The notes: generated by a model from the letters alone, not told the origin. Shown: positions 8,560 to 16,070, counted from the first letter of the stretch. The stretch is 38,349 nucleotides of DNA from Leptolyngbya sp. BC1307 (GCF_002286735.1 NZ_NRTA01000039.1:1-38349); one strand, 5' to 3'. Program-made: numbers and translations.

Positions 8560-9144
8560 CTAAACGCGCGTCTCCAGATATTGACCGATCATCACTTCTT
8601 CACCTGCGCGAGAAATAATGGTCTGGCGCGTACGGTATTTGTCGCCGATCAGCTTGAGTTCTTCTTCAAAGGCAGAACCGTTGTACTCAGTGCGCAATAC
8701 CATTGTCCGCTCGCTGGTGAACCGGTAGTCAGCGGTGACGGGCTTCGGAGTGGCAAAGCCGCGATCGCGATACATCACATCCCCCCGAATTCCAAAAACT
8801 GTCGATCCTTTGGAGGGTTTACGACTCGGCGTAATATAATTGCTCTCCCAGGTGACTTTTGCCCCGCAGACCAGTGGATCCCCTAGCTCATGGCGGGCCG
8901 CGAGTTCGACCAGGTCACTGTGTCCGCCCTCTAGAAAGCAAACGGTGATGTCACTGATCACTTCTTGAGTTTCACCGCTAGCCAGGGTGTAGTAGCGACG
9001 GCGAGACTGCCAATCGCCCGCTGAATGCTTAAAAAAGGCGATCGCCTGCTGCTCCGCCGCTTCAGCCGGGCTAGCAGCATTGGATTGACTGGATTGAATA
9101 GAAGGCTGAACGTTTGCAGGCTGAACGTTTGCAGACAGTACCAT
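8560..9144 (-). CDS. CpcS/CpeS-family phycobilin lyase (possibly CpcU-type)
   Basis: A 194-residue protein of the CpcS/CpeS lipocalin-like bilin lyase family. Conserved features are FFKHSAGDWQSRRRYY near the N-terminus (after an unusual 35-residue Ser/Ala/Gln-rich extension), KGSTVFGI, RDRGFA in the middle, TEYN, and the C-terminal EVMIGQYLETRV typical of the family. These lyases load phycocyanobilin onto the Cys82-equivalent of phycobiliprotein subunits. It differs clearly from the second CpcS-type protein at 12660-13262. In some cyanobacteria CpcS and CpcU act as a heterodimer, so this may be the CpcU partner. ATG 9144 is chosen because AGAGGAG precedes it; ATG 9171 has no ribosome-binding site. 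Confidence 0.85.
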   Translation of the reverse strand: MVLSANVQPANVQPSIQSSQSNAASPAEAAEQQAIAFFKHSAGDWQSRRRYYTLASGETQEVISDITVCFLEGGHSDLVELAARHELGDPLVCGAKVTWESNYITPSRKPSKGSTVFGIRGDVMYRDRGFATPKPVTADYRFTSERTMVLRTEYNGSAFEEELKLIGDKYRTRQTIISRAGEEVMIGQYLETRV

Positions 9145-9189
9145 GGCGCTCCTCTTAAGCTTGATCCGCATAAGGCAGGTCAGATTTTC

Positions 9190-9213
9190 GTGTAAAGAGA
9201 TATTTCTTTACAC
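9190..9213. promoter_or_regulatory. Perfect inverted repeat upstream of the CpcS-family gene (candidate operator)
   Basis: GTGTAAAGA (9190-9198) and TCTTTACAC (9205-9213) are perfect complements separated by six bases. The site lies 46 bases upstream of the lyase start codon, in the gap between it and a HEAT-repeat gene on the same strand. The form suits a dimeric repressor or activator, but no regulator is identified. Confidence 0.5.
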
Positions 9214-9316
9214 TTTTAAGATACCTCACTTGATTCAGCACGGCAATCAATCACTCGGCATATCTGCCGGACAATTGCTGTAAAGCTGTCGGGGAGACCG
9301 TTACACAGAAGAAGCA

Positions 9317-9979
9317 CTACGTCGGCAGCAGATCTTCTAACGCCGCTGCGATCACTTTGTGATGACTGTCTTGACGCAGCTTGGCCAGGGCATCTCTGGC
9401 GCGATCCGACTCAAACGGTTTGAGCGCATGGGCTAGGGCAAGACGCGATCGCCAGTTTTGATCGCTCAGCAAGGGCAGCAGCGCTTCTAGTGCCTGACCG
9501 GCTTCGCAAGTATCAGCCAACAGGCCCAGCGTAGAAATACCCGCCTGAGAAATAGTTTGGTCTGGATCTTTGAGCGCCGCCACAGCAATTTTCAGCAGTT
9601 GCCGAGGGCTTTCTAGCTCCGGCATAATCGCTAAAACGCTGCGACGTACCAGCCAGTTGTCGTTTTCGTGAAACAGCGCGGCCAGCCGTTCGACCGCTCT
9701 AGAGCCATGCAGCCCCAAAGAATTGGCAATTTCAGCTTGAACGTTATTATCGGTTTCCGCTGCAAGCATCTCCAGCAACGCAGCGTAGGATGCTTCATTG
9801 CGCTTGCGGCCCAGGCCCATAGCCACAAAAGAACGCACCCAAAAGACTGATTCTTGCCTGTGAGCAATCAGCAGCGGTACTGCCGTTTCACTTTCAAAGT
9901 CTCTCAGGGCAGTGAGTCCTCGCAGCCGTCGCTGAGGATCGTCACTCGCTAACAGCGTTTTAACTTCAGAAATATTCAT
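9317..9979 (-). CDS. HEAT-repeat (PBS-lyase-like) protein
   Basis: A 220-residue protein made of about six HEAT/PBS-lyase-type helical repeats, for example RLRGLTALRDFESETAVPLL, FWVRSFVAMGLGRKRN and NWLVRRSVLAIMPELE. No catalytic signature is visible. Related proteins include bilin lyase subunits (CpcE/F, CpeY/Z) and NblB. Its place 172 bases upstream of a CpcS-type lyase on the same strand supports a role in phycobilisome assembly or turnover. The sequence does not allow a finer call; it is not an obvious second CpcE or CpcF. No strong ribosome-binding site precedes ATG 9979. Confidence 0.8.
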   Translation of the reverse strand: MNISEVKTLLASDDPQRRLRGLTALRDFESETAVPLLIAHRQESVFWVRSFVAMGLGRKRNEASYAALLEMLAAETDNNVQAEIANSLGLHGSRAVERLAALFHENDNWLVRRSVLAIMPELESPRQLLKIAVAALKDPDQTISQAGISTLGLLADTCEAGQALEALLPLLSDQNWRSRLALAHALKPFESDRARDALAKLRQDSHHKVIAAALEDLLPT

Positions 9980-10305
9980 TGAGCGACACAGTAGAGCAGA
10001 TCAACCAGCAGCGATCTGACAGAGACAGTGCTACAGAGACTCATGCTAAAGCGTCCAAACATTAAAGCGCCCCGTAAAGAAATGTTTGTAGGTTACCTGG
10101 CGACCCTTCTGCGGCACTTCCCTAGCCGCCCTCGCATCTTATGTCTTGCGGGGATTGGCTACAATTAGTATCCGATGATACCATCCATCGCCTGAGCAGA
10201 AGCACTGATAGCTGACTGAAACCACTGACGGACTCATTGAGCGATCGCGCCAAATTAACAACCGGCCTAACCCAATCCTTGCAAAGACAAAAGAGGTATT
10301 CACTC
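9980..10305. other. Divergent intergenic region
   Basis: This region separates the minus-strand HEAT gene from the plus-strand small gene at 10306. A TACAAT preceded by TTGG near 10154-10163 could be a -10 element for the plus-strand unit, but no convincing -35 stands at the right distance. One HIP1-type site occurs near 10241. Nothing else is recognised. Confidence 0.35.
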
Positions 10306-10560
10306 ATGGTAGAGAGCACTCGACGCGCCAACCAGACAAAAACTAGCCCTTCCTCTGAAGAAGTGGCTGATGTCATTGCCGATCTGGAGAAGTACCGCCA
10401 GCGGTTGTTGGAAGGCTTTATGGCTACTACCAAAAAGGCTAAGCTGCCAAAATCCATGGTGATGACTCAACTCGAAAACCACTCTGAACTTTGCAAAATT
10501 GACGCTTCTCTAGCGCAGCTACGGCAGCCACTGACCCATCTATCACCCGACGAGGGCTAA
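10306..10560 (+). CDS. Small conserved-looking protein of unknown function
   Basis: An 84-residue, charged, probably soluble helical protein. I do not recognise a family. A Ser/Thr-rich N-terminus is followed by EEVADVIADLEKYRQRLLEG and later a KLPKSMVMTQLENH segment, both likely amphipathic helices. ATG 10306 is preceded by AGAGG at suitable distance; a longer frame from 10237 lacks one. It ends three bases before the start of the NblB-like HEAT gene, so the two form an operon, and a role as a partner or regulator of that protein is an inference from position only. Confidence 0.7.
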   Translation: MVESTRRANQTKTSPSSEEVADVIADLEKYRQRLLEGFMATTKKAKLPKSMVMTQLENHSELCKIDASLAQLRQPLTHLSPDEG

Positions 10561-10563
10561 CCT

Positions 10564-11709
10564 TTGAACGACTCACAAGATCGTTACAGTTCTGGTCAAG
10601 TCAATGACCCATCTAGCATTCCAGCCGATAACAATCATGCTGGCAGCGAGCCCGACTCTCCCAATTCTCCAGAAGCCAAAGCCCGGGTTGACCAGCTGAT
10701 CGACCACGTCAACCAGCAGATAGCGTTACGGGCACTCGACCAGCCCGACCCTTTTTTGCTGCAGCAAATGGTTCATAGCCTGATCGACCCTAGACGGGCA
10801 GCTCGCATTGCGATGGTGGAGTGCTTCAGTCAGATTGGGAAACCGGCAACGCCTTATCTATTAGAGGGCATTGCCAGCCATCCAGAGCCGGTAGTTCGCC
10901 GGGCTTGTTGTAACGCACTGACTAACATCGGCGACCCGACTTCGGTAGACGGCTTGATTGAAGCGCTGCTACATGACTCCGATATTGGCGTTAAAAGTGC
11001 GGCGGCAGGCACTTTAGCTAAAGTAGGCGCGCCAGCCTTTGACTCGCTGCGAGCGGTGCTGGCTTCTGATCAGGCCAGTGAGAGCTGTAAGGGCCATGCT
11101 GCCTGGGCGATCGCCTCTATGAGCAGTGAGGTGAGCGAACGACTGTACCGCCATATGAGCGATCCTTCTCCGGCGGTGAGAACGGCGGTGATTGGCGCGA
11201 TCGCTCAACTTGCTCAAAAGCAGCAGGTCGCTCAGCCACAGACCGCTCAAGAGCAGGCTGCTCAGATACAGACCGGTCGGTCTCAGTCCGATGGCCGCTC
11301 TCTAGGGCAACAACCCGGCCAGCCACAGACCGGTCAGCAGCAAAACGGCCAGCGACAGATGGGCCACCTGAAGACAGGAGCACCGCCGGCGAGTCACTAT
11401 CGGTCAGAGTCGGCCCACAAAGCCACGACGATGCTAACCGAAGCGCTCAATGACCACTCGCCAGAAGTCAGAATTGAAGCCGCCACCAATCTCGCTCGGC
11501 TCAACTGTCAGCAGGCGTATCAACCCCTGATCGCCTGTCTCAAAGATCGCCAGGCCGAAGTTCGGAAGGCAGCCGCACTCGCCCTGGCCAAGCTAGGTAA
11601 CCCCGACGCCATTGAAGCGATTACCGCTTTGCAGCGCGATGTGGAGACATCGGTTCAGCGGGTCGCGGCGATGGCAGTTAAGCAGCTTCAGGCGTCGAAA
11701 CAGGCTTAA
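10564..11709 (+). CDS. NblB-like HEAT-repeat protein with Gln-rich insertion
   Basis: A 381-residue protein of HEAT/PBS-lyase repeats. The repeats NALTNIGDPTSVDGLIEALL, DIGVKSAAAGTLAKVG and CKGHAAWAIASM are reminiscent of NblB, a protein needed for phycobilisome degradation and interacting with bilin sites. A further pair of repeats at the C-terminus includes PEVRIEAATNLARLN and AEVRKAAALALAKLGNPDAI. Between them is a roughly 60-residue low-complexity Gln/Gly-rich insertion that is unusual for the family. The start is TTG 10564 with GAGGG upstream, three bases after the preceding gene. nblA lies 2.2 kb downstream on the same strand, supporting a turnover role. A CpcE/CpeY-like lyase subunit is the main alternative. 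Confidence 0.65.
   Translation: MNDSQDRYSSGQVNDPSSIPADNNHAGSEPDSPNSPEAKARVDQLIDHVNQQIALRALDQPDPFLLQQMVHSLIDPRRAARIAMVECFSQIGKPATPYLLEGIASHPEPVVRRACCNALTNIGDPTSVDGLIEALLHDSDIGVKSAAAGTLAKVGAPAFDSLRAVLASDQASESCKGHAAWAIASMSSEVSERLYRHMSDPSPAVRTAVIGAIAQLAQKQQVAQPQTAQEQAAQIQTGRSQSDGRSLGQQPGQPQTGQQQNGQRQMGHLKTGAPPASHYRSESAHKATTMLTEALNDHSPEVRIEAATNLARLNCQQAYQPLIACLKDRQAEVRKAAALALAKLGNPDAIEAITALQRDVETSVQRVAAMAVKQLQASKQA
11212..11375 (+). repeat. Low-complexity Gln-rich repeat inside the NblB-like gene
   Basis: Imperfect repeats of a short unit around CAGCCACAGACCG(G/C)TCA occur at least three times (near 11235, 11260 and 11322). They encode AQPQTAQEQ, AQIQTGRSQ and GQPQTGQQQ. They form a flexible linker between two HEAT blocks and probably vary in copy number between strains. 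Confidence 0.7.
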
Positions 11710-12060
11710 CTGTCTTATCCAGACTGCCGATGACGACAAGCGCTGCCTCACCGACGGCATAGCCGTTCAGCACGACCATTACACCCGTCCGGATGGGCTC
11801 GTAGCTATGGAGCAGCTTCAGGCAGCCTGTGGACTTTTGTGACGATATACAACAAAAAAGAGCGATCGCACTAGGGCCAAATTAGCCTAGATTACGCTCT
11901 CTCAATTGCTGGCTTTATGGCCTATTTACCAGTCTCAAAGGGAGATATAGCCAGAAAGACACAGCCAGAGAGATCCAGCATTAATGAGCAAAAGCAGACA
12001 GCCATAGGTGACTCGCCTATCCTTTAAAGTCTTGATATCCCCTATCTCCTATTCCCATTC
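11710..12060. other. Intergenic region before cpcT
   Basis: No gene is supported. A long imperfect inverted repeat, AGAGCG...CGCTCT with inner CTAGG...CCTAG, spans about 11858-11901 around a HIP1 site and may end the HEAT-gene transcript. The following AT-richer stretch, ending in TATCTCCTATTCCCATTC just before the ATG of cpcT, should contain the cpcT promoter. Confidence 0.4.
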
Positions 12061-12651
12061 ATGACGCATTCGACCGACGCGGCAACCCTGACTCGCTGGA
12101 TGGCCGCCGACTTTAGCAATCAGGCCCAGGCAATTGAAAATCCACCTTTTTTCGCCCATATTCAGGTCTGCATGCGGCCTCTACCTAAAGGGTTTCAGTC
12201 AGGAATAAGCCTTTATCTAGAACAGGCCTATTACTACCAGCTCAATCTTCCTTACCGGGTGAGAGTGCTGCACTTTATCCCGCGCGAAAACGATGTGCTG
12301 CTAGAAAACTACAAAGTAAAAGATGAGGAGAAGTTTTACGGCGCGGCGCGCGATCGCGACAAACTCCTCACCCTCACTGCTGACAGCTTAGAAAGCATGC
12401 CTGGCTGTGATATTCACGTGCAGTGGACCGGCAGCAGCTTTCGCGGCCAGGTAGAGCCGGGCAAAAAGTGCGCCGTCGTCCGCAATGGCCAGAACACCTA
12501 CTTAGATAACGAATTCATTGTCACCGAAGACCATATGACTAGCTACGACCGGGGCCGCGACCCCGAGACCGATGAGCTACGTTGGGGTTCAGTCGCCGGT
12601 CCATTTGAATTTGACAAGGTCAATCGCTTTGCTAGTGAGATAGAGGTATAG
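12061..12651 (+). CDS. cpcT: Phycobiliprotein lyase CpcT (beta-phycocyanin Cys153)
   Basis: A 196-residue CpcT-family lyase, which attaches phycocyanobilin to Cys153 of beta-phycocyanin (and Cys153-equivalents of related subunits). Family features are FSNQAQAIENPPFFAHIQV, EQAYYYQLNLPYRVRVLHF (shown as YYYQLNLPYRVRVL), RDRDKLLTLT, MPGCDIHVQW, and the C-terminal DEFIVTEDHMTSYDRGRDPE (here NEFIVTEDHMTSYDRG) ending in GPFEFDKVNRF. Length is normal. It converges on the cpcS gene with only eight bases between the two stop codons. Confidence 0.95.
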   Translation: MTHSTDAATLTRWMAADFSNQAQAIENPPFFAHIQVCMRPLPKGFQSGISLYLEQAYYYQLNLPYRVRVLHFIPRENDVLLENYKVKDEEKFYGAARDRDKLLTLTADSLESMPGCDIHVQWTGSSFRGQVEPGKKCAVVRNGQNTYLDNEFIVTEDHMTSYDRGRDPETDELRWGSVAGPFEFDKVNRFASEIEV

Positions 12652-12659
12652 CTCAGCGG

Positions 12660-13262
12660 CTACCAGCCGAAAGAAGAATACTGCGACCCCGCTTCAAATG
12701 CCTCTCGGGCCGCCGCCTCGTCTTTACTCTGCTCAGGCACCGTCTCAATCCGTGACTCCGCGCAAAAAGACGCTGTGCTCAAGCCGCCAAAACGCTTAAC
12801 GACACTAGTTCGCACGCGCAGATCAGGATTGGCAAACCAGAAGCGCTCAATCGAACTCATCGTTTCGTATTCAGTGGTCAGCAGCAGGCCATCTTCGCTA
12901 TCCATCTCATAGCGGCCAATGACTGGCACAATTTCTGCATAGCCTCGCTCTCGCAGCAGCTGCCCCTGTTGCGGATTGTCTTCGTCAGGCACCAGCGCAA
13001 AGACAGTCGAGCCTTTGTGATTTTCCTCGTCTCTATCCCAGGCCATCTCACCCTTCCACTCGACGTAAGCGCCGCCGACTGCCAGGCTTGGGTCAACATT
13101 GTGTAGCTGGCAAATTTCAACGACTCTTTCGTTGTCAGCCGGTAGAGCCTCTACCGAAATATTTGAGCCACCTAGCTCCGCCCGACGAAACGGCAGGTGG
13201 TGCGTGGTGCGCTGAGACTGCCACTGCCCAGCACTCTGCTGGAAAAATTCCATTACGTTCAT
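12660..13262 (-). CDS. cpcS: Phycobiliprotein lyase CpcS (CpcS-I type, Cys82/84)
   Basis: A 200-residue CpcS/CpeS-family lyase. It opens MNVMEFFQQSAGQWQSQRTT and has AVGGAYVEWKGEMAWD, NHKGSTVFALVPD, QLLRERGYAEIVPVIGRYEM (parts shown: LLRERGYAEIVP) and SIERFWFANPDLRVRTS, which match the CpcS-I type that loads phycocyanobilin on Cys82/Cys84 of beta-phycocyanin and allophycocyanin subunits. It converges with cpcT. With CpcE/F and CpcT also encoded here, every chromophore site of phycocyanin has a lyase within 8 kb. Confidence 0.93.
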   Translation of the reverse strand: MNVMEFFQQSAGQWQSQRTTHHLPFRRAELGGSNISVEALPADNERVVEICQLHNVDPSLAVGGAYVEWKGEMAWDRDEENHKGSTVFALVPDEDNPQQGQLLRERGYAEIVPVIGRYEMDSEDGLLLTTEYETMSSIERFWFANPDLRVRTSVVKRFGGLSTASFCAESRIETVPEQSKDEAAAREAFEAGSQYSSFGW

Positions 13263-13700
13263 TGCGCTAATCTGCCTTTACCTATACCTGTCTTGATGAG
13301 CAGCCGTCACCGCTCTCAATATCTCATCAATACTATAGCGTTCGAGGCGATCGCTCTGAACGCCGGTTATCTGACCGGCTAGTCAATATTTTGAGTGCTA
13401 GCAGACAAACTTATCGCATCGATAAGCCGTTCTTCCCTGTGGATAGTTTGCTTTTAGCTGAACTCTTTCTTTGGTTGGATGCTATGTGACGGATGATATC
13501 CCTGATGGATGAGCACGACCATAGAAACAATCACTACAGTAATTTACATAGCTTAATAGTCCGGCAGGACTTATCTGAGCTCTAGCCGAGTTTCCGGTTG
13601 GACCCTCAATAAGTATGGCGGTGTAAAGAGCTGACAGAGAGGAGTCACCCACTGCGCTGAAACCGTTGCTGGGAGGCAATCAGAGTCATCATAAAACTTA
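13263..13700. other. Intergenic region upstream of cpcS and nblA
   Basis: Over 400 bases without a supported gene. A small perfect hairpin, GCCGGT-TATCTG-ACCGGC, sits at about 13362-13379. Another, AGTCC-GGCA-GGACT, is near 13558. The stretch 13560-13690 is rich in short complementary segments and could encode a structured RNA, but I cannot match it to a known cyanobacterial RNA family. The frame on the minus strand at 13482-13679 has no protein features. Confidence 0.35.
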
Positions 13701-13723
13701 TCAAATCTTAAAAGTTAACTTAC

Positions 13724-13766
13724 GTAACACTTGCTACCGAATTTATTTACAAGTTGACGATAGTAT
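13724..13766 (+). promoter_or_regulatory. NtcA-type promoter of nblA (GTA-N8-TAC with -10 box)
   Basis: GTAACACTTGCTAC at 13724-13737 fits the NtcA consensus GTA-N8-TAC exactly. It is followed after 23 bases by TAGTAT (13761-13766), fitting the TAN3T -10 box. This spacing is that of class II NtcA-activated promoters, in which the box replaces the -35 element. The predicted start is near 13772, leaving a leader of about 160 bases before nblA. NtcA activation on nitrogen starvation is the known control of nblA genes. Confidence 0.85.
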
Positions 13767-13935
13767 GCATCGAAGTTAGAATCATATTAAATGAAATTGG
13801 TATTGCTCTATCGGCTTCTAGCTAGTTGAGCAGTAGAGATTTTAAGCTTTAGAACCTGATTGGTTCTGGGATTCTGATTCAAAAGATCTGTCTAACCTTG
13901 CTAGATCTATCTAACCTTTTGGAGGAGCAATTATC

Positions 13936-14121
13936 ATGAGTAAATCAGGCAAAGATACAATGCCAGGCAGCCTTAGTCTGGAGCAGCAATTTAAGCTGCA
14001 GGTCGTCAAAGACCAGGTCAGCGGGCTCAGCTTAGAGCAGGCGCAAGAGTACGTCGTTGAAGTGATGCGGCAGATGATGGTCAAAGATAATCTAGTCAAG
14101 CATTTACTCAAAAACGCTTAG
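13936..14121 (+). CDS. nblA: Phycobilisome degradation protein NblA
   Basis: A 61-residue protein with the NblA signature: LSLEQQFKLQVVKDQVSGLS followed by LEQAQEYVVEVMRQMMVKDNLVKHLLK. NblA is a small helix-turn-helix-shaped homodimer that inserts into phycobilisome rods and recruits the Clp (ClpC) protease, causing bleaching under nitrogen or sulfur starvation. A strong Shine-Dalgarno sequence, GGAGGAG, lies 8-14 bases upstream of ATG. It is flanked by an NtcA-type promoter and a strong terminator, so it is a monocistronic unit. Confidence 0.96.
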   Translation: MSKSGKDTMPGSLSLEQQFKLQVVKDQVSGLSLEQAQEYVVEVMRQMMVKDNLVKHLLKNA

Positions 14122-14251
14122 CTAGCATTAGGCATCATCTAGCCTTTCGCTAAGTCTGGATCAGCTCATATTGCTCCAATCATTTGGCCCCTGATATGCA
14201 ATAGACAGCTCAGGCTAAGCACCTTATAGATCGAAACAAGTCGAATGCGTG

Positions 14252-14287
14252 AGCCGGATTAATCATTCTGATTAGTCCGGCTTTTTT
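14252..14287 (+). terminator. Intrinsic terminator of nblA
   Basis: AGCCGGATTAATCA (14252-14265) pairs with TGATTAGTCCGGCT (14269-14282) over 14 positions with one G-T wobble and a TTC loop; the stem is followed by a run of six T (14282-14287). It stands 131 bases behind the nblA stop codon. Confidence 0.92.
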
Positions 14288-14380
14288 AGTCGGCTGAGAA
14301 TGCGGCCAGCGCTATCTTCCGGTAGAGAGCCGGATCAGGCAGTCAGTAGCGAGCCGGCAAAATAGATAGCGGATGAACAA

Positions 14381-15013
14381 CTATTCACACGCAATCAGCG
14401 CGTCAATATCTACTGAAACAATTTTTTCTAAATTGCGAGTAATTTTCTCGATCTCCCAGTTCCACCAGGAGACTTCCAGGAGTCTTTTTACTGTCTCATC
14501 GTTAAATCGCTGTCGGATGCATCTTGCTGGATTACCCCCAAAAATCGTATAGGGCGGAATGTCTCCTACCACCACTGACTTTGCTGCAATCACAGCACCA
14601 TCTCCGATCTGTACACCCGGCATGATGGTTGCCTCGTAGCCAATCCACACGTCGTTGCCAACAATAGTGTCGCCTTTGTACGGTAGGTCTCCTACTTGTG
14701 GCGCTACTTTCTCCCAGCCGTTGCCAAAGATGTTAAAGGGATAGGTCGAGAACCCAGTTAACTTGTGATTTGCACCATTCATAATGAACTTAACGCCAGT
14801 TGCTAGCGCGCAAAACTTGCCGATGATCAGGCGATCGCCAATAAACGGAAAGTGATAAAGAACATTTCGCTCAAAGTCTTCTGAGTCTTCTAAATCGTCA
14901 TAGTAGGTATAGTCGCCAATAACAATATTGGGGTTCGACACTGTGTTTTGAATGAAGCAGATCTGCGGAAAGCCCGCCATCGGATGCTTCTCTTTTGGAT
15001 CTGCGCCGTACAT
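14381..15013 (-). CDS. Vat/CatB-type xenobiotic acetyltransferase (left-handed beta-helix)
   Basis: A 210-residue hexapeptide-repeat acetyltransferase of the CatB/Vat group, whose members use acetyl-CoA to acetylate chloramphenicol or streptogramin A. Diagnostic features are LYHFPFIGDRLIIGKFCALATGVKFIMNGANH (parts: YHFPFIGDRLIIGKFC and FIMNGANHK, with the catalytic His), then GDTIVGNDVWIGYEATIMPG, IGDGAVIAAKSVV and YTIFGGNPARCIRQRF. The WWNWEIEKI stretch near the C-terminus is also typical. Many environmental members have no proven drug substrate, so resistance should not be assumed. Confidence 0.9.
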   Translation of the reverse strand: MYGADPKEKHPMAGFPQICFIQNTVSNPNIVIGDYTYYDDLEDSEDFERNVLYHFPFIGDRLIIGKFCALATGVKFIMNGANHKLTGFSTYPFNIFGNGWEKVAPQVGDLPYKGDTIVGNDVWIGYEATIMPGVQIGDGAVIAAKSVVVGDIPPYTIFGGNPARCIRQRFNDETVKRLLEVSWWNWEIEKITRNLEKIVSVDIDALIACE

Positions 15014-15033
15014 AAAGAGCCCCCCAATACAAC

Positions 15034-15064
15034 AGACCCCAAACCTATAGAAAGTCTGGGGTCT
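15034..15064. terminator. Hairpin between RRM gene and acetyltransferase gene (weak terminator)
   Basis: AGACCCCA (15034-15041) and TGGGGTCT (15057-15064) form a perfect 8-bp stem with a 15-base loop. No good T-run follows on either strand, so termination would be weak or factor-dependent. Confidence 0.4.
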
Positions 15065-15112
15065 AAATTATAAGCTAATGGCTTAGCTTAAGTATAGATT
15101 GGCTTAATAGCC

Positions 15113-15367
15113 TTAGCGACGGTTCTCGCGAGGCTTGGCTTTGTTGACGCGCAGATCGCGGCCCATCCATTCAGCGCCGTCTAGCGCATCAATGGCAGCT
15201 TGCTCTTCAGCATCGCTGTCGAGGTCTACAAAAGCAAACCCACGAACGCGGCCAGTCTCACGGTCAGTCGGGAGCGTGACGCGTTTGACAGCCCCATATT
15301 CAGCAAAAACGCCGTTGAGGTCAGCCTCGGTTACGTCATAGGAAAGATTCCCTACATAAACGCCCAT
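15113..15367 (-). CDS. RRM-type RNA-binding protein (cyanobacterial Rbp family)
   Basis: An 84-residue single-RRM protein, typical of the glycine-poor class of cyanobacterial Rbp proteins that bind mRNA and are often cold-induced. RNP2 is VYVGNLSY (residues 3-10) and RNP1 is RGFAFVDL (about 47-54). The ATG at 15367 is chosen because GGAGACT precedes it at the same place as in the paralogue upstream; a TTG at 15382 would extend the frame without support. It is the downstream member of a tandem pair with the gene at 15622-15876, and the two proteins differ at few positions. The 5' leaders of the two genes also resemble each other. Confidence 0.93.
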   Translation of the reverse strand: MGVYVGNLSYDVTEADLNGVFAEYGAVKRVTLPTDRETGRVRGFAFVDLDSDAEEQAAIDALDGAEWMGRDLRVNKAKPRENRR

Positions 15368-15621
15368 ACAAATAGTCTCCAAAAATTGAAAAGGGATTGA
15401 AAGTGATTCGAGCGAAAACCTGTATAAATGATGGCCTACAAAATGATGGCCTACAAAGCTCTACAGGATTTCGCTTTAAACGGTGCAAAGATAAGAAAAC
15501 CTAGACGCTTGTGAATCCAAGGCTCTTGAAGTTTTTCGTCAGCAGAGGCTAAACGCAGAATTCTAGTAAAAGTCTTGACAAGGGTCTTAGCTACTGTCTC
15601 AGCAATGATTTCAGCAGTAGC

Positions 15622-15876
15622 TTAGCGATTGCTTTCGCGAGGCTTGGCTTTGTTGACGCGCAGGTCGCGGCCCATCCATTCAGCGCCGTCTAGCGCTTCA
15701 ATGGCGGCTTGCTCTTCATCGTCGCTGCTGAGGTCTACAAAGGCAAAACCGCGTACGCGACCAGTTTCACGATCTGTAGGCAAAGTGACACGCTTGACGG
15801 TGCCGTACTCGGCAAAGACGCCGCTCATGTCGGCCTCTGTTACGTCGTAGGAAAGATTCCCTATATAAACGCCCAT
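15622..15876 (-). CDS. RRM-type RNA-binding protein (tandem paralogue)
   Basis: An 84-residue RRM protein nearly identical to its neighbour at 15113-15367. RNP2 is VYIGNLSY and RNP1 is RGFAFVDL. It begins at ATG 15876 with TTTTGGAGACTACAT upstream. An inverted repeat, AGCTACTG (15589-15596) and CAGTAGCT (15615-15622), overlaps the stop codon and may form a 3' hairpin. The 254-base gap to the second copy carries a direct repeat of AAATGATGGCCTAC near 15426-15453. Separate leaders suggest each copy has its own promoter. Recent duplication is likely. Confidence 0.93.
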   Translation of the reverse strand: MGVYIGNLSYDVTEADMSGVFAEYGTVKRVTLPTDRETGRVRGFAFVDLSSDDEEQAAIEALDGAEWMGRDLRVNKAKPRESNR

Positions 15877-16070
15877 ATGTAGTCTCCAAAAATTAAACAG
15901 GATATTGAGAATGATATGTCGGACGGAAGCCTGTAAAAATCAAGGGAAACCCTTTGAAACAGAAAAGCAAACCTGTAACCGATATCGATTTCTTCTCTTA
16001 CATCTTATAGCGTATTCACAGATTAGACACAGCTGATAAAAAAAAAATCGTTAAAAATTGGTAACCTGTC

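Noticed and set aside
13482-13679. 65-codon minus-strand frame in the nblA upstream region
   Set aside because: No ribosome-binding site and no recognisable motif; composition is that of non-coding DNA.
13558-13690. Possible riboswitch or structured small RNA upstream of nblA
   Set aside because: Several short complementary segments occur, but no conserved core of a riboswitch class or of a known cyanobacterial small RNA could be matched.
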